Shown here: positions 26,778 to 34,590 of the stretch, piece after piece
How positions within the stretch are numbered: position 1 is the first letter of the stretch
How the letters are laid out: each line of letters starts with the position of its first letter
Source of the DNA: Actinocrinis sp035650855
Lineage (GTDB): Bacteria > Actinomycetota > Actinomycetes > Streptomycetales > Catenulisporaceae
Length of the DNA stretch: 64,000 nt
Assembly: GCF_035650855.1 (NCBI RefSeq)
Contig: NZ_DASRGV010000027.1
Coordinates: forward strand, 1 to 64,000
Direction of reading: 5' to 3'
Notes under the pieces: model-generated
The model's input: the letters and a program-made list of their open reading frames with translations, nothing else
Database searches by the model: none
Told to the model about the DNA's origin: nothing
Position numbers and translations under genes: made by a program

Positions 26778-27482
26778 TTACTCCCGGGACGTCTGGCTCC
26801 GGTAGGAGTGGCCAAGCTCCGGTCCGAGGCCGAAGTAGTGCCGGAAGTTGTAGATCAGCGGACTCCACGCGGCCGGGTCGATGTGGTCCGTCCCCGGCAC
26901 CACGATGCGCGGGTCGGCGTGTACCTTGCGCACGACCGCCTCGACGATCACGAAGTCGCCGGAGATGTCCGCCCGGACCCGGGCGGCGCGTGCCTCCAGT
27001 TGCAGCGGGCACTGCGCCACCCGCGGCGGCCGCACCGTGTGCGAGGGCTCGGGTCGCAGCCCGGCCGCGCCGAACTTGTCCGGCTCGAAGCGGCAACCCG
27101 CGTGCTTCGACGCGGGCACCGGGTCGCGGCCGGTCAGCGGGGCGAGCCGCTCGACCTCGCGCCACTGCGCCGGAGCGGGTAGGTTGATCACCAGGTCGGG
27201 CCGTCTGACGAGGTTGTACGCGCTCTGTCCGTCGCGGCCGAGGCCGAGCACCACGGTGCGGCCGAGCGCCCACGCCGAGGACATCGGCGCGAGGTTCGCC
27301 GAGCCGTCCTCGTTCTCGGTGGAGAGCAGGACGACCGGCGTGCCGAAGTACAGGATGCTCGGCTCAATCGCTACGTGCTCAATCGCTGCCTGCTCGATCG
27401 CGACAGGCTCTGTCGCTACCTGCTCGGTCGTCCGATCCCGACTGCCGGCCGAAGCGATGGCTTCGGTGATTGCTGCGTCCAT
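26778..27482 (-). CDS. Flavin reductase-like (FMN-binding split barrel) protein
   Basis: Probable FMN-binding protein of 234 residues. The family pattern is visible from ILYFGTPVVLLSTENEDGSANLAPMSSAWALG through DLVINLP to GDFVIVEAVVRKVHADPRI. Residues 20-41 hold a five-residue repeat (EQVAT, EPVAI, EQAAI, EHVAI, EP) encoded by 15-bp units, not part of the fold. It is divergent from an ArsR-like regulator with a shared palindromic operator, so the two are a likely regulator-target pair. The substrate is unknown. Confidence 0.8.
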   Translation of the reverse strand: MDAAITEAIASAGSRDRTTEQVATEPVAIEQAAIEHVAIEPSILYFGTPVVLLSTENEDGSANLAPMSSAWALGRTVVLGLGRDGQSAYNLVRRPDLVINLPAPAQWREVERLAPLTGRDPVPASKHAGCRFEPDKFGAAGLRPEPSHTVRPPRVAQCPLQLEARAARVRADISGDFVIVEAVVRKVHADPRIVVPGTDHIDPAAWSPLIYNFRHYFGLGPELGHSYRSQTSRE

Positions 27483-27502
27483 GGTCGCGAGCCTAGGCAG
27501 CG

Positions 27503-27528
27503 GACGCTTCGGTGCCCGCCGAAGCGTC
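27503..27528. promoter_or_regulatory. 10-bp perfect inverted repeat in the divergent promoter
   Basis: gacgcttcgg and ccgaagcgtc are separated by six bases, placed between the flavin-reductase-like start (27482) and the ArsR-like start (27548). This is the expected spot for an autoregulatory ArsR operator controlling both genes. Confidence 0.6.
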
Positions 27529-27547
27529 GCCGACGACAATGGGACGT

Positions 27548-28273
27548 ATGGACGCAAAATCCGCGCGCACCAGCGGCCCCGATCTCGCCTCCGTGGCCAG
27601 GCTCATCGGCGACGAGACGCGCGCCGCGTTCTGTCTCGCCCTGCTGGACGGCCGGGCGTGGACCGCCACCGAACTCGCCCGGCACGCGGGTGTCGCCGCG
27701 TCCACGGCGACCGAGCATTTGAACGCGCTCGTCGCCGGGAGCCTCTTCGCGGAGGAACGCCAGGGGCGGCACCGCTACGTGCGGCTGGCCGGCCAACAGG
27801 TCGCCGAGCTGATCGAGAACCTTGCCGCGATCGCGCCGGAGCGGGCCGCACCGGTCAGCTCGCTGTCCGCCGCCAACCGGCGCCGAGCGCTCGCGCACGC
27901 GCGCACCTGCTACGACCACCTCGCGGGCGTCGTCGGCGTGGCGATCACGGACGCGATGACCGAGCGCGGACTGTTGGATTGGGCGCACGGCCTCGCGCTG
28001 ACCGATGCGGGCGGCAAGTGGCTCGCCGATCTGGGCATCGAGGTCCACGCGAGCGCGCGCCGGCCGGCCGTGCGCTCCTGCCTCGATTGGACCGAGCGGC
28101 GCCCGCATCTGGCCGGAGCGGTCGGCGCCGCCGTGTGCCGGCACGCGTTCGACCGGGGCTGGATCACTCGGGTCGGTTCGACGCGCGCGGTGACCGTGAC
28201 GGACACCGGACGCGAGGTGCTGTCCAGCGGACTCGGTTTGCCCGGGGAGGTCCTGGAGCGGCGCCGGTCCTGA
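27548..28273 (+). CDS. ArsR-like winged-helix transcriptional regulator
   Basis: DNA-binding regulator of 241 residues. The N-terminal winged helix is clear: VARLIGDETRAAFCLALLDGRAWTATELARHAGVAASTATEHLNALV, followed by the wing EERQGRHRYVRL. The C-terminal 150 residues form an actinobacterial extension with LLDWAHGLALTDAGGKWLADLGI and CLDWTERRPHLAGAVGAAVCRHAF. No metal-binding CxC site is present, so sensing is probably not of arsenic. The start at 27548 is chosen over 27512 because the longer reading would run through the palindrome. Confidence 0.85.
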   Translation: MDAKSARTSGPDLASVARLIGDETRAAFCLALLDGRAWTATELARHAGVAASTATEHLNALVAGSLFAEERQGRHRYVRLAGQQVAELIENLAAIAPERAAPVSSLSAANRRRALAHARTCYDHLAGVVGVAITDAMTERGLLDWAHGLALTDAGGKWLADLGIEVHASARRPAVRSCLDWTERRPHLAGAVGAAVCRHAFDRGWITRVGSTRAVTVTDTGREVLSSGLGLPGEVLERRRS

Positions 28274-28327
28274 GTCGGCGCATTGCGGATCCGTCCGTCT
28301 CAAGTAAGCAGGGGTTCTGATACGGCG

Positions 28328-28368
28328 GACCGCCCTGCGCGCGAATCGCTCTCGCGCGCAGGGCGGTC
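28328..28368. terminator. Bidirectional terminator, 17-bp perfect stem
   Basis: gaccgccctgcgcgcga and its exact complement are separated by a 7-nt loop. It lies between the convergent ArsR-like gene and the small-protein gene ending at 28411. Confidence 0.85.
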
Positions 28369-28410
28369 GTTGTGCGGATGCGGGTACGGATGCTGATACG
28401 GCAGAGCCGG

Positions 28411-28794
28411 TCAGCCGAGTACGAACTTGAACTTGCCCGTGCCCTCGTGCGGACCGGCGCCGTTCGCCGTTCCGGTGAGCGTCACGCGAAAGTGCATCGT
28501 GCTCGGATTCTTGTCGACCGCGCCGCCGGGATCGTCGCAGCCGCCGGGCAGCTGCGCGGCCCCGCCACCCGTCCACCAGGCCAGGACCGCCTTCGCGGCG
28601 CTGTCCTGGACGAACCAGGTGGCAGGCAGGGAGGTGACCGTGTAGGCCGTGGTCGTGCCGTTCTTGTCCCGCCGGATCTTGGCGGCGTCGGTCTTGTTGA
28701 AGTAGTACTCGAACTCGCTCTTCGTGCGCTTGTCGACGAAGTGGCTGACGCACTCCTCGGCGACGTTCTGTGCCTGCTGTGCGCTCGGGGGCAT
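28411..28794 (-). CDS. Hypothetical small protein, partner of RhiA-like gene
   Basis: 127 residues with no signal peptide. Aromatic and charged segments (SEFEYYFNK, ATWFVQDSAAKAVLAWW) precede a Gly/Pro-rich part with one cysteine (PGGCDDPGG), and the protein ends HFRVTLTGTAN...GKFKFVLG, which looks like closing beta strands. I do not recognise the family. It lies 58 bp downstream of the RhiA-like gene in the same direction and ends like an exported or phage-tail-like beta protein, but that is impression only. Confidence 0.6.
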   Translation of the reverse strand: MPPSAQQAQNVAEECVSHFVDKRTKSEFEYYFNKTDAAKIRRDKNGTTTAYTVTSLPATWFVQDSAAKAVLAWWTGGGAAQLPGGCDDPGGAVDKNPSTMHFRVTLTGTANGAGPHEGTGKFKFVLG

Positions 28795-28852
28795 TTCAAT
28801 CTCCTACGGGTATCGGAAGCGGTCGTGGCCTTTCGGTCCGGTGCGGCGGCCC

Positions 28853-29485
28853 TCAGTCGGGCTGCACGGTCCAGCTGTTGTCCGGATTGAGGGTGGCAAG
28901 CATCGAGAAGACCCCGGGCGGGAACGCGACCGCAGCCTTGTCGCTGATCTGCTCCTCGTCGATGACCTGGCCCGCGGTGAACACGCCGGCGGTGATCCAG
29001 TACTCGGGGTGCGGAGTGAACATCAGGTTCTGATTCGGCTGGGCGACCACGGCGAAGGTCCCCGCGCCGGACATGCCGACGCCGACGCTGGCCTCGCGCA
29101 GCGGGATGGTGGCGTCCTCGTGGATGTAGAGGTTGCCCGGCTGCGGCGTGGGCACCGGCTGGGCGCCCTCGTCGAAGGTGTACGCGCCGTTGAGGTAGCT
29201 GAGCTGCGCTTGCTGCGGCGCCGTCTTGCCGTACGGGTCGGCCGGCCAGTCCTGGGAGGCGTCGAACAGCGAGCCGACCGCCAGCTCGCCGTTGTTGGAC
29301 CAGACGAACGAGTAGTCGATGGTCCACCTGAAGTGCACGGTGGTGGTCGGATGGGCCGGCTCGGCGAGCCAGGCGAGGGCGTTGACGTCGGGCACGCCGA
29401 GGTCCGGCGGGCTCTGGTAGACGCACAGGTCGACGTAGTTGGTCGAGTTGTTGACGACGGTCAGGCGGTACTCGGTGCCGGCCAT
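28853..29485 (-). CDS. RhiA-like beta-sandwich protein
   Basis: 210 residues without a signal peptide. The sequence starts YRLTVVNNSTNYVDLCVYQSPPDLG, continues with HPTTTVHFRWTIDYSFVWSNNGEL and ends GVFSMLATLNPDNSWTV. These segments recall the RhiA-type proteins (named after a Rhizobium rhizosphere-expressed protein) found in many actinomycetes. The biochemical role of that family is not established. GGAGCG lies before the ATG. The gene pairs with the 127-residue protein downstream, probably as a two-gene operon. Confidence 0.65.
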   Translation of the reverse strand: MAGTEYRLTVVNNSTNYVDLCVYQSPPDLGVPDVNALAWLAEPAHPTTTVHFRWTIDYSFVWSNNGELAVGSLFDASQDWPADPYGKTAPQQAQLSYLNGAYTFDEGAQPVPTPQPGNLYIHEDATIPLREASVGVGMSGAGTFAVVAQPNQNLMFTPHPEYWITAGVFTAGQVIDEEQISDKAAVAFPPGVFSMLATLNPDNSWTVQPD

Positions 29486-29769
29486 GGAACGCTCCTTCGG
29501 GGTCCGGCGCGGTGGCCGCAGGCCGAGGTGTCGCCGTCGGCCCGCCGCCCCGCGTGATCGTTGACTGGTTTAGCGGGCAATTCCGGATCGATTTCAGGAA
29601 CGTCCGCCGAGTTCAGCGAAACAACGCGAGGCGAAGAGCGTCAACACTCTGAATTACGTTTCACTCGATCGGCCGTATTGTCGGCTTCAGTGCTTATGGC
29701 ATGATTTTTCTCGGCGGAGCGGACGATATGTTCCGTCGCGGTCGCGACCTGCCGGGGAAAGGTACGCCG

Positions 29770-30096
29770 ATGAACTGTCTCGTGTGCGATGCGCAGCTGC
29801 CCGCCCCGGCCTCGGCAGGTCGGCCGCGCCGCTACTGCTCCGCCGCCTGCCGACAACGCGCCTATCACGCACGGCACGCCGCTGAGCAGCCCATTCCACC
29901 GCCGCAGGCCACCAACGAGCGCAACCTCGAAGGCCGGCTCGACGAGCCGCTGCTGGCCGCGATCGTGTTCGTCCCGGTCGACGGCGAGGCCGCGGTGTAC
30001 ACGGCGCAGTCGTTCGCGGAATTTCCGTGGCGGCGGCTCGTCGAAGAACTCAGCGCGGCCCGAAAACACCAGCCGGTCGACGGCGACGGCATTTAG
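29770..30096 (+). CDS. Small zinc-ribbon protein
   Basis: 108 residues. The N-terminus carries two Cys pairs, MNCLVCDAQLP and RYCSAACRQRAYHARH, a zinc-ribbon arrangement of the kind seen in short actinobacterial proteins that may bind DNA or RNA. The C-terminal half (AAIVFVPVDGEAAVYTAQSF...) is a small mixed domain. GGGGAAAGG precedes the ATG. No partner gene is apparent; the neighbours run in the opposite direction. Confidence 0.65.
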   Translation: MNCLVCDAQLPAPASAGRPRRYCSAACRQRAYHARHAAEQPIPPPQATNERNLEGRLDEPLLAAIVFVPVDGEAAVYTAQSFAEFPWRRLVEELSAARKHQPVDGDGI

Positions 30097-30173
30097 CAAC
30101 CCATTTAAGAAGGCGTCGCGATTGCATCACTGACAATTCCGCGACGAAATATGACGAAGCTTGGCCGAAACGC

Positions 30174-31712
30174 TCACCATTCCGGGTGCGGCACATACAC
30201 GCAGGCGTTCGCGTCCGCGCCGTTCGTCATGAGCGAGTTGCCCGGAGGCGGCGCGGCGGTCGTGTCTGAGGACGAACCGCCGGTCGACGGTGACGAAACG
30301 GGGCCGCTGCCGCTCATCGCCGGGACGAAGGTGGTCCCGCTGGTCCAGTCGCCCCCGATGACGAGCGTCACCTGCGCGAAGTCCCCGGATTCGTGCATCG
30401 CCGAGCTCGGGATTCCGAGCGCGGCGGCGACCGCTGCCGCCGAGTCGGCGCGATCGGCCGGGAAGTACAGCGCGCTGGTCTGAGTCGGCGCCGCGTTGTC
30501 GGTCTTGAGCAGCGCACTGGTGAAGCCGTCGCCCGCCAGCGCGGACCGGATCGCGGCGGCGCGTCCGTCGACGCCGCTGCCGTTCTTGATCAGCACGCGC
30601 ACCGCCGCCTTGTTCACCGACAATTTCCCAGAACCCTGCGAAACTCCGCTCGCGGCGGAAGCCGACGCCGACGCGGGCGATCCCGCCGACGAGGATGCCG
30701 AGCCGGAGGCCGCGGTGCGGGTGTAGGGAGTGTCGGCCCTGATCGCCGCGAACATCCGGTCGGCCTCGGGCTGCTGGAACTGCAGCTGGCTCAGCCGCCA
30801 GGCCGCATTCGGGCCCGAATAGTCCACCGTCGGCACCGACAGCATGGTGACCCGGCTCGTCGGCACCTTCCCGATCTCCTGCGCCAGGCTCAGCAGATCC
30901 GTCACGCTGCTCAGCTGGGAGTCCACGGTCAGCGCCTTGGTCGCCGCGTCCGCGACCGAGTAGAGCGTCATCACGTGCGTGAGCGAGGCGTTGTCCTTGA
31001 GCTTGCGCAGCAGCGCCGCCATGAACAGGTGCTGGGCCTGCTCGCGGTAGACCTCGTTGATGAACGCGTGCCGGGTGCGCAGCCAGCCGAGCGCCTGCGT
31101 GCCCTGGACCACGGTTCTGCCCTTCGGCAGCTTCAGGTGTGAGAAGTCGTCCTCGATGTTGTTGGTGACGCACACCGGCACGCCGCCCAGAGCGTTCGAC
31201 ATCGTCACGATGCCGGCCATGTCGATCTCGATGAAGTGGTCGATGGTCAGCCCGGTCAGGTCGTGCACCGCCTCGACCGAGCACGACGGGCCGTGCACCA
31301 GGGAGGCGTTGATCAGGTCCACCGGGTCGTGCGCGCAGGCCGGCAGGTTCACGATCGAGTCGCGCGGGATCGACATCACCGTCATGTTCGAGCGGTCGGC
31401 GGCCAGGTGCAGCACCATCATCGTGTCCGCGGTCGGCGCCGTGTCCGCGCACGCGCCGCCGAGGTGGCAGTCCGCGGCGTCGATCCGCCCGGCGTTGCCG
31501 AGCAGCAGGACGTTCAGCGCGGTCTGACCGAAGCGGTTCGGCACCTCAGCGGACTGAGTCACGCCCTGCGGCAGCAGCGGCGCGCTCTTGAGGTTCTGGT
31601 TGAAGTGCACGTAGACGTACGCGGCCGCGCCCCCGGCGGCGAGCACGACCGCGGCCAGCGAGAGCCCGATCCACTTCAGCGCCTTGCGCTTGCGTTTCCG
31701 TCGGTGGGTCAT
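30174..31712 (-). CDS. LytR-CpsA-Psr (LCP) family cell-wall ligase
   Basis: Membrane-anchored phosphotransferase that attaches glycopolymers to peptidoglycan or a related wall layer. A basic N-terminus (MTHRRKRKRKALKW) and one transmembrane helix (residues about 15-38) precede the LCP domain: NVLLLGNAG, ADTMMVLHLAADRSNMTVMSIPRDS with its catalytic Arg, and TRHAFINEVYREQAQHLFM. The C-terminal LytR_C-type domain follows a Ser/Ala linker (VRVLIKNGSG...). 512 residues from the ATG at 31712; longer readings add an unconserved 65-residue extension. Confidence 0.88.
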   Translation of the reverse strand: MTHRRKRKRKALKWIGLSLAAVVLAAGGAAAYVYVHFNQNLKSAPLLPQGVTQSAEVPNRFGQTALNVLLLGNAGRIDAADCHLGGACADTAPTADTMMVLHLAADRSNMTVMSIPRDSIVNLPACAHDPVDLINASLVHGPSCSVEAVHDLTGLTIDHFIEIDMAGIVTMSNALGGVPVCVTNNIEDDFSHLKLPKGRTVVQGTQALGWLRTRHAFINEVYREQAQHLFMAALLRKLKDNASLTHVMTLYSVADAATKALTVDSQLSSVTDLLSLAQEIGKVPTSRVTMLSVPTVDYSGPNAAWRLSQLQFQQPEADRMFAAIRADTPYTRTAASGSASSSAGSPASASASAASGVSQGSGKLSVNKAAVRVLIKNGSGVDGRAAAIRSALAGDGFTSALLKTDNAAPTQTSALYFPADRADSAAAVAAALGIPSSAMHESGDFAQVTLVIGGDWTSGTTFVPAMSGSGPVSSPSTGGSSSDTTAAPPPGNSLMTNGADANACVYVPHPEW

Positions 31713-32013
31713 GCCCGCAATGACGCCTCGCCCGGGGCCGCGGAATCGCGGCTCTTGTATCAAAGTGTCACGGCGAGGCAACGGCATGGTCCGTGTCGAG
31801 GGCACGGTGTCGGGGAGTGCGTCGAAGGGCGCGGTGACGGTGGGCGCGGTGTCGAGTGGCGCGGCGCGGTCGAACCGCTTACCGCAGGCCTGCCGATCCT
31901 CCGGCATTGATGCCGGGACGCGGCCAAGAAAGCTTCAACTGAAGATTAAGCGCGGCTGGTAAGGCTCGCTGACTAGGCGCCGGCCTGCGCACTGCCTGCT
32001 GACATCGTTGTCT

Positions 32014-32037
32014 GGTCTAGTCCGATTGGACTAGACC
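32014..32037. promoter_or_regulatory. DasR-like operator (tandem dre-type sites)
   Basis: ggtctagtcc and ggactagacc form a perfect 10-bp inverted repeat with a 4-bp spacer. Each half resembles the DasR dre element (TGGTCTAGACCA type). It sits directly upstream of a TTGACA -35 at 32042-32047 with TAGACC 17 bp further (32065-32070), about 0.5 kb before the chitinase start. GlcNAc-responsive control is inferred from the family. Confidence 0.65.
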
Positions 32038-32041
32038 TATC

Positions 32042-32070
32042 TTGACAAGCGTGATCCGGCTCGGTAGACC
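32042..32070 (+). promoter_or_regulatory. Probable chitinase promoter
   Basis: TTGACA, 17-bp spacer, TAGACC. It lies immediately 3' of the dre-like inverted repeat. It implies a 5' leader of roughly 470 nt, which holds only Arg/Pro-rich open frames without ribosome sites. Confidence 0.5.
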
Positions 32071-32465
32071 GTTGACGTTGCCCTCACCGGTGGACGGCGC
32101 ATCCGTCGGATCGAGCCAACCTGCCCCGCGCGGCGCGAGTCCGCCCACCCGGCCCCCCGGCCGGCCGGACTCCGCGGCGGACGGCCGGTGGCCGTTCACC
32201 CGATTGGAGTCGCGACGACGATGGTGTCGAATCGCCGTTCAACCAGCCGGCCCCGCCGGTCTTGCCCGCCCCCGCCCGGGGCCTGCCCGTCCGCGCGCTC
32301 GGCGTCCGGGTACTGCGCCGCCGCGAACTCGGCGCCCACGACCTCCGCCTTCGCTGACGCGGCGCCCGCGTATCCGGCGACCGGCCCCCGTTAGCGGACC
32401 CGCCCGTACCCGGATCCGCGCTGCGGTCAGCTGCATTCCGACCACGCAACCCACCCCCCAAGCCC

Positions 32466-32502
32466 GGCCGGATCCGGCGCCCGCACTGCGCCGGATCCGG
32501 CC
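32466..32502. repeat. 15-bp perfect hairpin in the chitinase 5' leader
   Basis: ggccggatccggcgc and gcgccggatccggcc are separated by seven bases, ending 43 bp before the chitinase ATG. Each arm also contains the palindrome CCGGATCCGG. It could stabilise the mRNA or attenuate read-through. Confidence 0.7.
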
Positions 32503-32545
32503 GTCCGGCGCACTCCCTTCCCACCCCTCACTGGAGCCAGGAGAC

Positions 32546-34495
32546 ATGCGTAGACCCAGACGCGCCGTACTCGCGGCGGCGACCAGCGCGGCCGCCGTCG
32601 CGATCGGCACGAGCATGGCGCTGCTCGGGGCGACCAACGCCCAGGCCGCACCGACCAACACCACCGGCGCCGCGGCGACCTCGGGCGGACTGAAGATCGC
32701 CTACTTCGACCAGTGGTCGATCTACCAGAACGCCTTTTACCCCAAGAACCTCGACACCGAGGGCCTCGCCGGGAAACTCAACTATCTGATTTACGACTTC
32801 GAGAACATCGACCCGACCAACCTCACCTGCTTCGAGACCACGAAGGCCACCGACCCCGACCCCGGCGGCGAGACCGATCCGAACGCCGGCGACGGCGCGG
32901 GCGACTCCTTCGCGGACTACCAGAAGTCCTACGACTCCTCGATCTCGGTGGACGGCACCTCCGACGCCTACGGCATGCCGATCGTCGGCAACTTCCACCA
33001 GCTGCAGGAGCTGGAGAAGAAGTACCCGAACCTCAAGGTCGAGGTCTCCCTGGGCGGCTGGACCTACTCGAAGTACTTCTCCGACGTGGCGGCCACCGCA
33101 GCCTCGCGGCAGAAGTTCGTCTCCTCCTGCATCGACATGTTCATCAAGGGCAACATCCCGTCGCAGGGCGGCTACGGCGGCCCCGGCACCGCGGCCGGGA
33201 TCTTCTCGGGCTTCGACATCGACTGGGAGTACCCGGGCAACGCGGGCGGGCACCTCGGCAACCACTACTCGGCCGCGGACAAGCAGAACTACACCCTGCT
33301 GCTGCAGGAGTTCCGCACCGAACTCAACGCCCTGACCAGCAGCACCGGCAAGCAGTACACGCTGTCCGCCGCGGTACCGGCCGGCCAGGACAAGATCGCG
33401 GACATCGAGACCAACAACGTCGGGCAGTACCTGACCTTCGCCGACGTGATGTCCTACGACATGCACGGCGGCTGGGAGAGCACAGGCCCGACCAACCACC
33501 AGGCGCCGATCTACGACAACCCGAACGACCCGATGAGCCCGGTCGCCCCCGGGACCTCGAAGTACACGGTCGACGAGGCGGTCAAGGCCTGGACGGTCGG
33601 TGATCCGCAGTACGGGATACCCGGCGGCTTCCCGGCCGGCAAGCTGACCATCGGCGTGCCGTTCTACTACCGCGGCTGGACCGGGGTGTCGGCCGGCGCG
33701 AACCACGGCCTGTTCCAGGCGGCCAGCGGTCCGGCCACCGGCGCCGCGCTCTCCGGCAACGTGCCGGGCATCCGGATGTACAAGGAACTGGGCGGCGTGG
33801 TGGACAACTCGTCGGACACCTTCTGGGATCCGGCGGCGCAGGCGGCCTACTTCTACGACGGCTCCAACTTCTGGACCGGCGAGGACGCCCAGTCGATCCA
33901 GGCCAAGGCCGACTATCTGCACTGCAACGGTCTCGGCGGCGCGATGATGTTCTCGCTCTACGACCTCGACCCGGCCGCGACGCTGTTCAACGACACGGTC
34001 ACCGACGTCAACGGCTCGGCCTCGCAGTGCCCGGCCGCGCCGCCGTCGCAGAGCGCGAGCGCCAGCCCGACCTCCACCGGCGGCGGTTCGCCGAGCCCGA
34101 GCACCTCGCCCTCGGCCTCCCCGACCGGCGGCACCGGCTCCTGCTCGGCTCCGGCGTGGGTTTCCACGACTGCCTACAACGGTGGCGCTGTGGTCTCCTA
34201 CAACGGGCACACCTGGACCGCGAAGTGGTGGACCCAGGGCGACATCCCGGGCAACAACTCGCAGAACGTCTGGACCGACAACGGGGCGTGCAGCGGCGGC
34301 GGTAACCCGAGCCCGTCCGCTTCCTCCACCGGCGGCGGCTCCTGCTCGGCTCCGGCGTGGGTGTCTACGACCGCGTACAACGGTGGCGCTGTGGTCTCCT
34401 ACAACGGGCACAAGTGGACCGCGAAGTGGTGGACCCAGGGCGACATCCCCGGCAACAACTCGCAGAACGTCTGGACCGACAACGGAGCCTGCTGA
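32546..34495 (+). CDS. Secreted GH18 chitinase with two CBM5/12 modules
   Basis: Exported endo- or exo-chitinase of 649 residues. A Sec signal (MRRPRRAVLAAA... to AQAAP, about residue 35) leads into a GH18 barrel starting LKIAYFDQWSIYQN. The SxGG strand reads VSLGGWTYS and the catalytic motif GFDIDWEYP places the proton-donor Glu near residue 228. A chitinase insertion domain follows. Two C-terminal modules (about 531-581 and 599-649) beginning CSAPAW carry the WW/aromatic pattern of chitin-binding CBM5/12 domains, separated by Ser/Pro/Gly linkers. AGGAG precedes the ATG at 32546. A DasR-like operator upstream fits induction by chitin breakdown products. Confidence 0.95.
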   Translation: MRRPRRAVLAAATSAAAVAIGTSMALLGATNAQAAPTNTTGAAATSGGLKIAYFDQWSIYQNAFYPKNLDTEGLAGKLNYLIYDFENIDPTNLTCFETTKATDPDPGGETDPNAGDGAGDSFADYQKSYDSSISVDGTSDAYGMPIVGNFHQLQELEKKYPNLKVEVSLGGWTYSKYFSDVAATAASRQKFVSSCIDMFIKGNIPSQGGYGGPGTAAGIFSGFDIDWEYPGNAGGHLGNHYSAADKQNYTLLLQEFRTELNALTSSTGKQYTLSAAVPAGQDKIADIETNNVGQYLTFADVMSYDMHGGWESTGPTNHQAPIYDNPNDPMSPVAPGTSKYTVDEAVKAWTVGDPQYGIPGGFPAGKLTIGVPFYYRGWTGVSAGANHGLFQAASGPATGAALSGNVPGIRMYKELGGVVDNSSDTFWDPAAQAAYFYDGSNFWTGEDAQSIQAKADYLHCNGLGGAMMFSLYDLDPAATLFNDTVTDVNGSASQCPAAPPSQSASASPTSTGGGSPSPSTSPSASPTGGTGSCSAPAWVSTTAYNGGAVVSYNGHTWTAKWWTQGDIPGNNSQNVWTDNGACSGGGNPSPSASSTGGGSCSAPAWVSTTAYNGGAVVSYNGHKWTAKWWTQGDIPGNNSQNVWTDNGAC

Positions 34496-34540
34496 GTTAG
34501 AGTCCTGATACAAGGCGCGACGATCAGAGAACATAAAAGG

Positions 34541-34576
34541 CGGGGCCGCCCCTGGCGCAGCTCAGGGGCGGCCCCG
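34541..34576. terminator. Bidirectional terminator
   Basis: cggggccgcccctg and caggggcggccccg form a 14-bp perfect stem with an 8-nt loop between the convergent chitinase and esterase genes. Confidence 0.85.
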
Positions 34577-34590
34577 CGGCTCGCGGAAGG

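Noticed and set aside
32042..32545. In-frame upstream extension of the chitinase
   Set aside because: It is Arg/Pro-rich, starts inside the promoter, and would bury the signal peptide and the AGGAG-preceded ATG.
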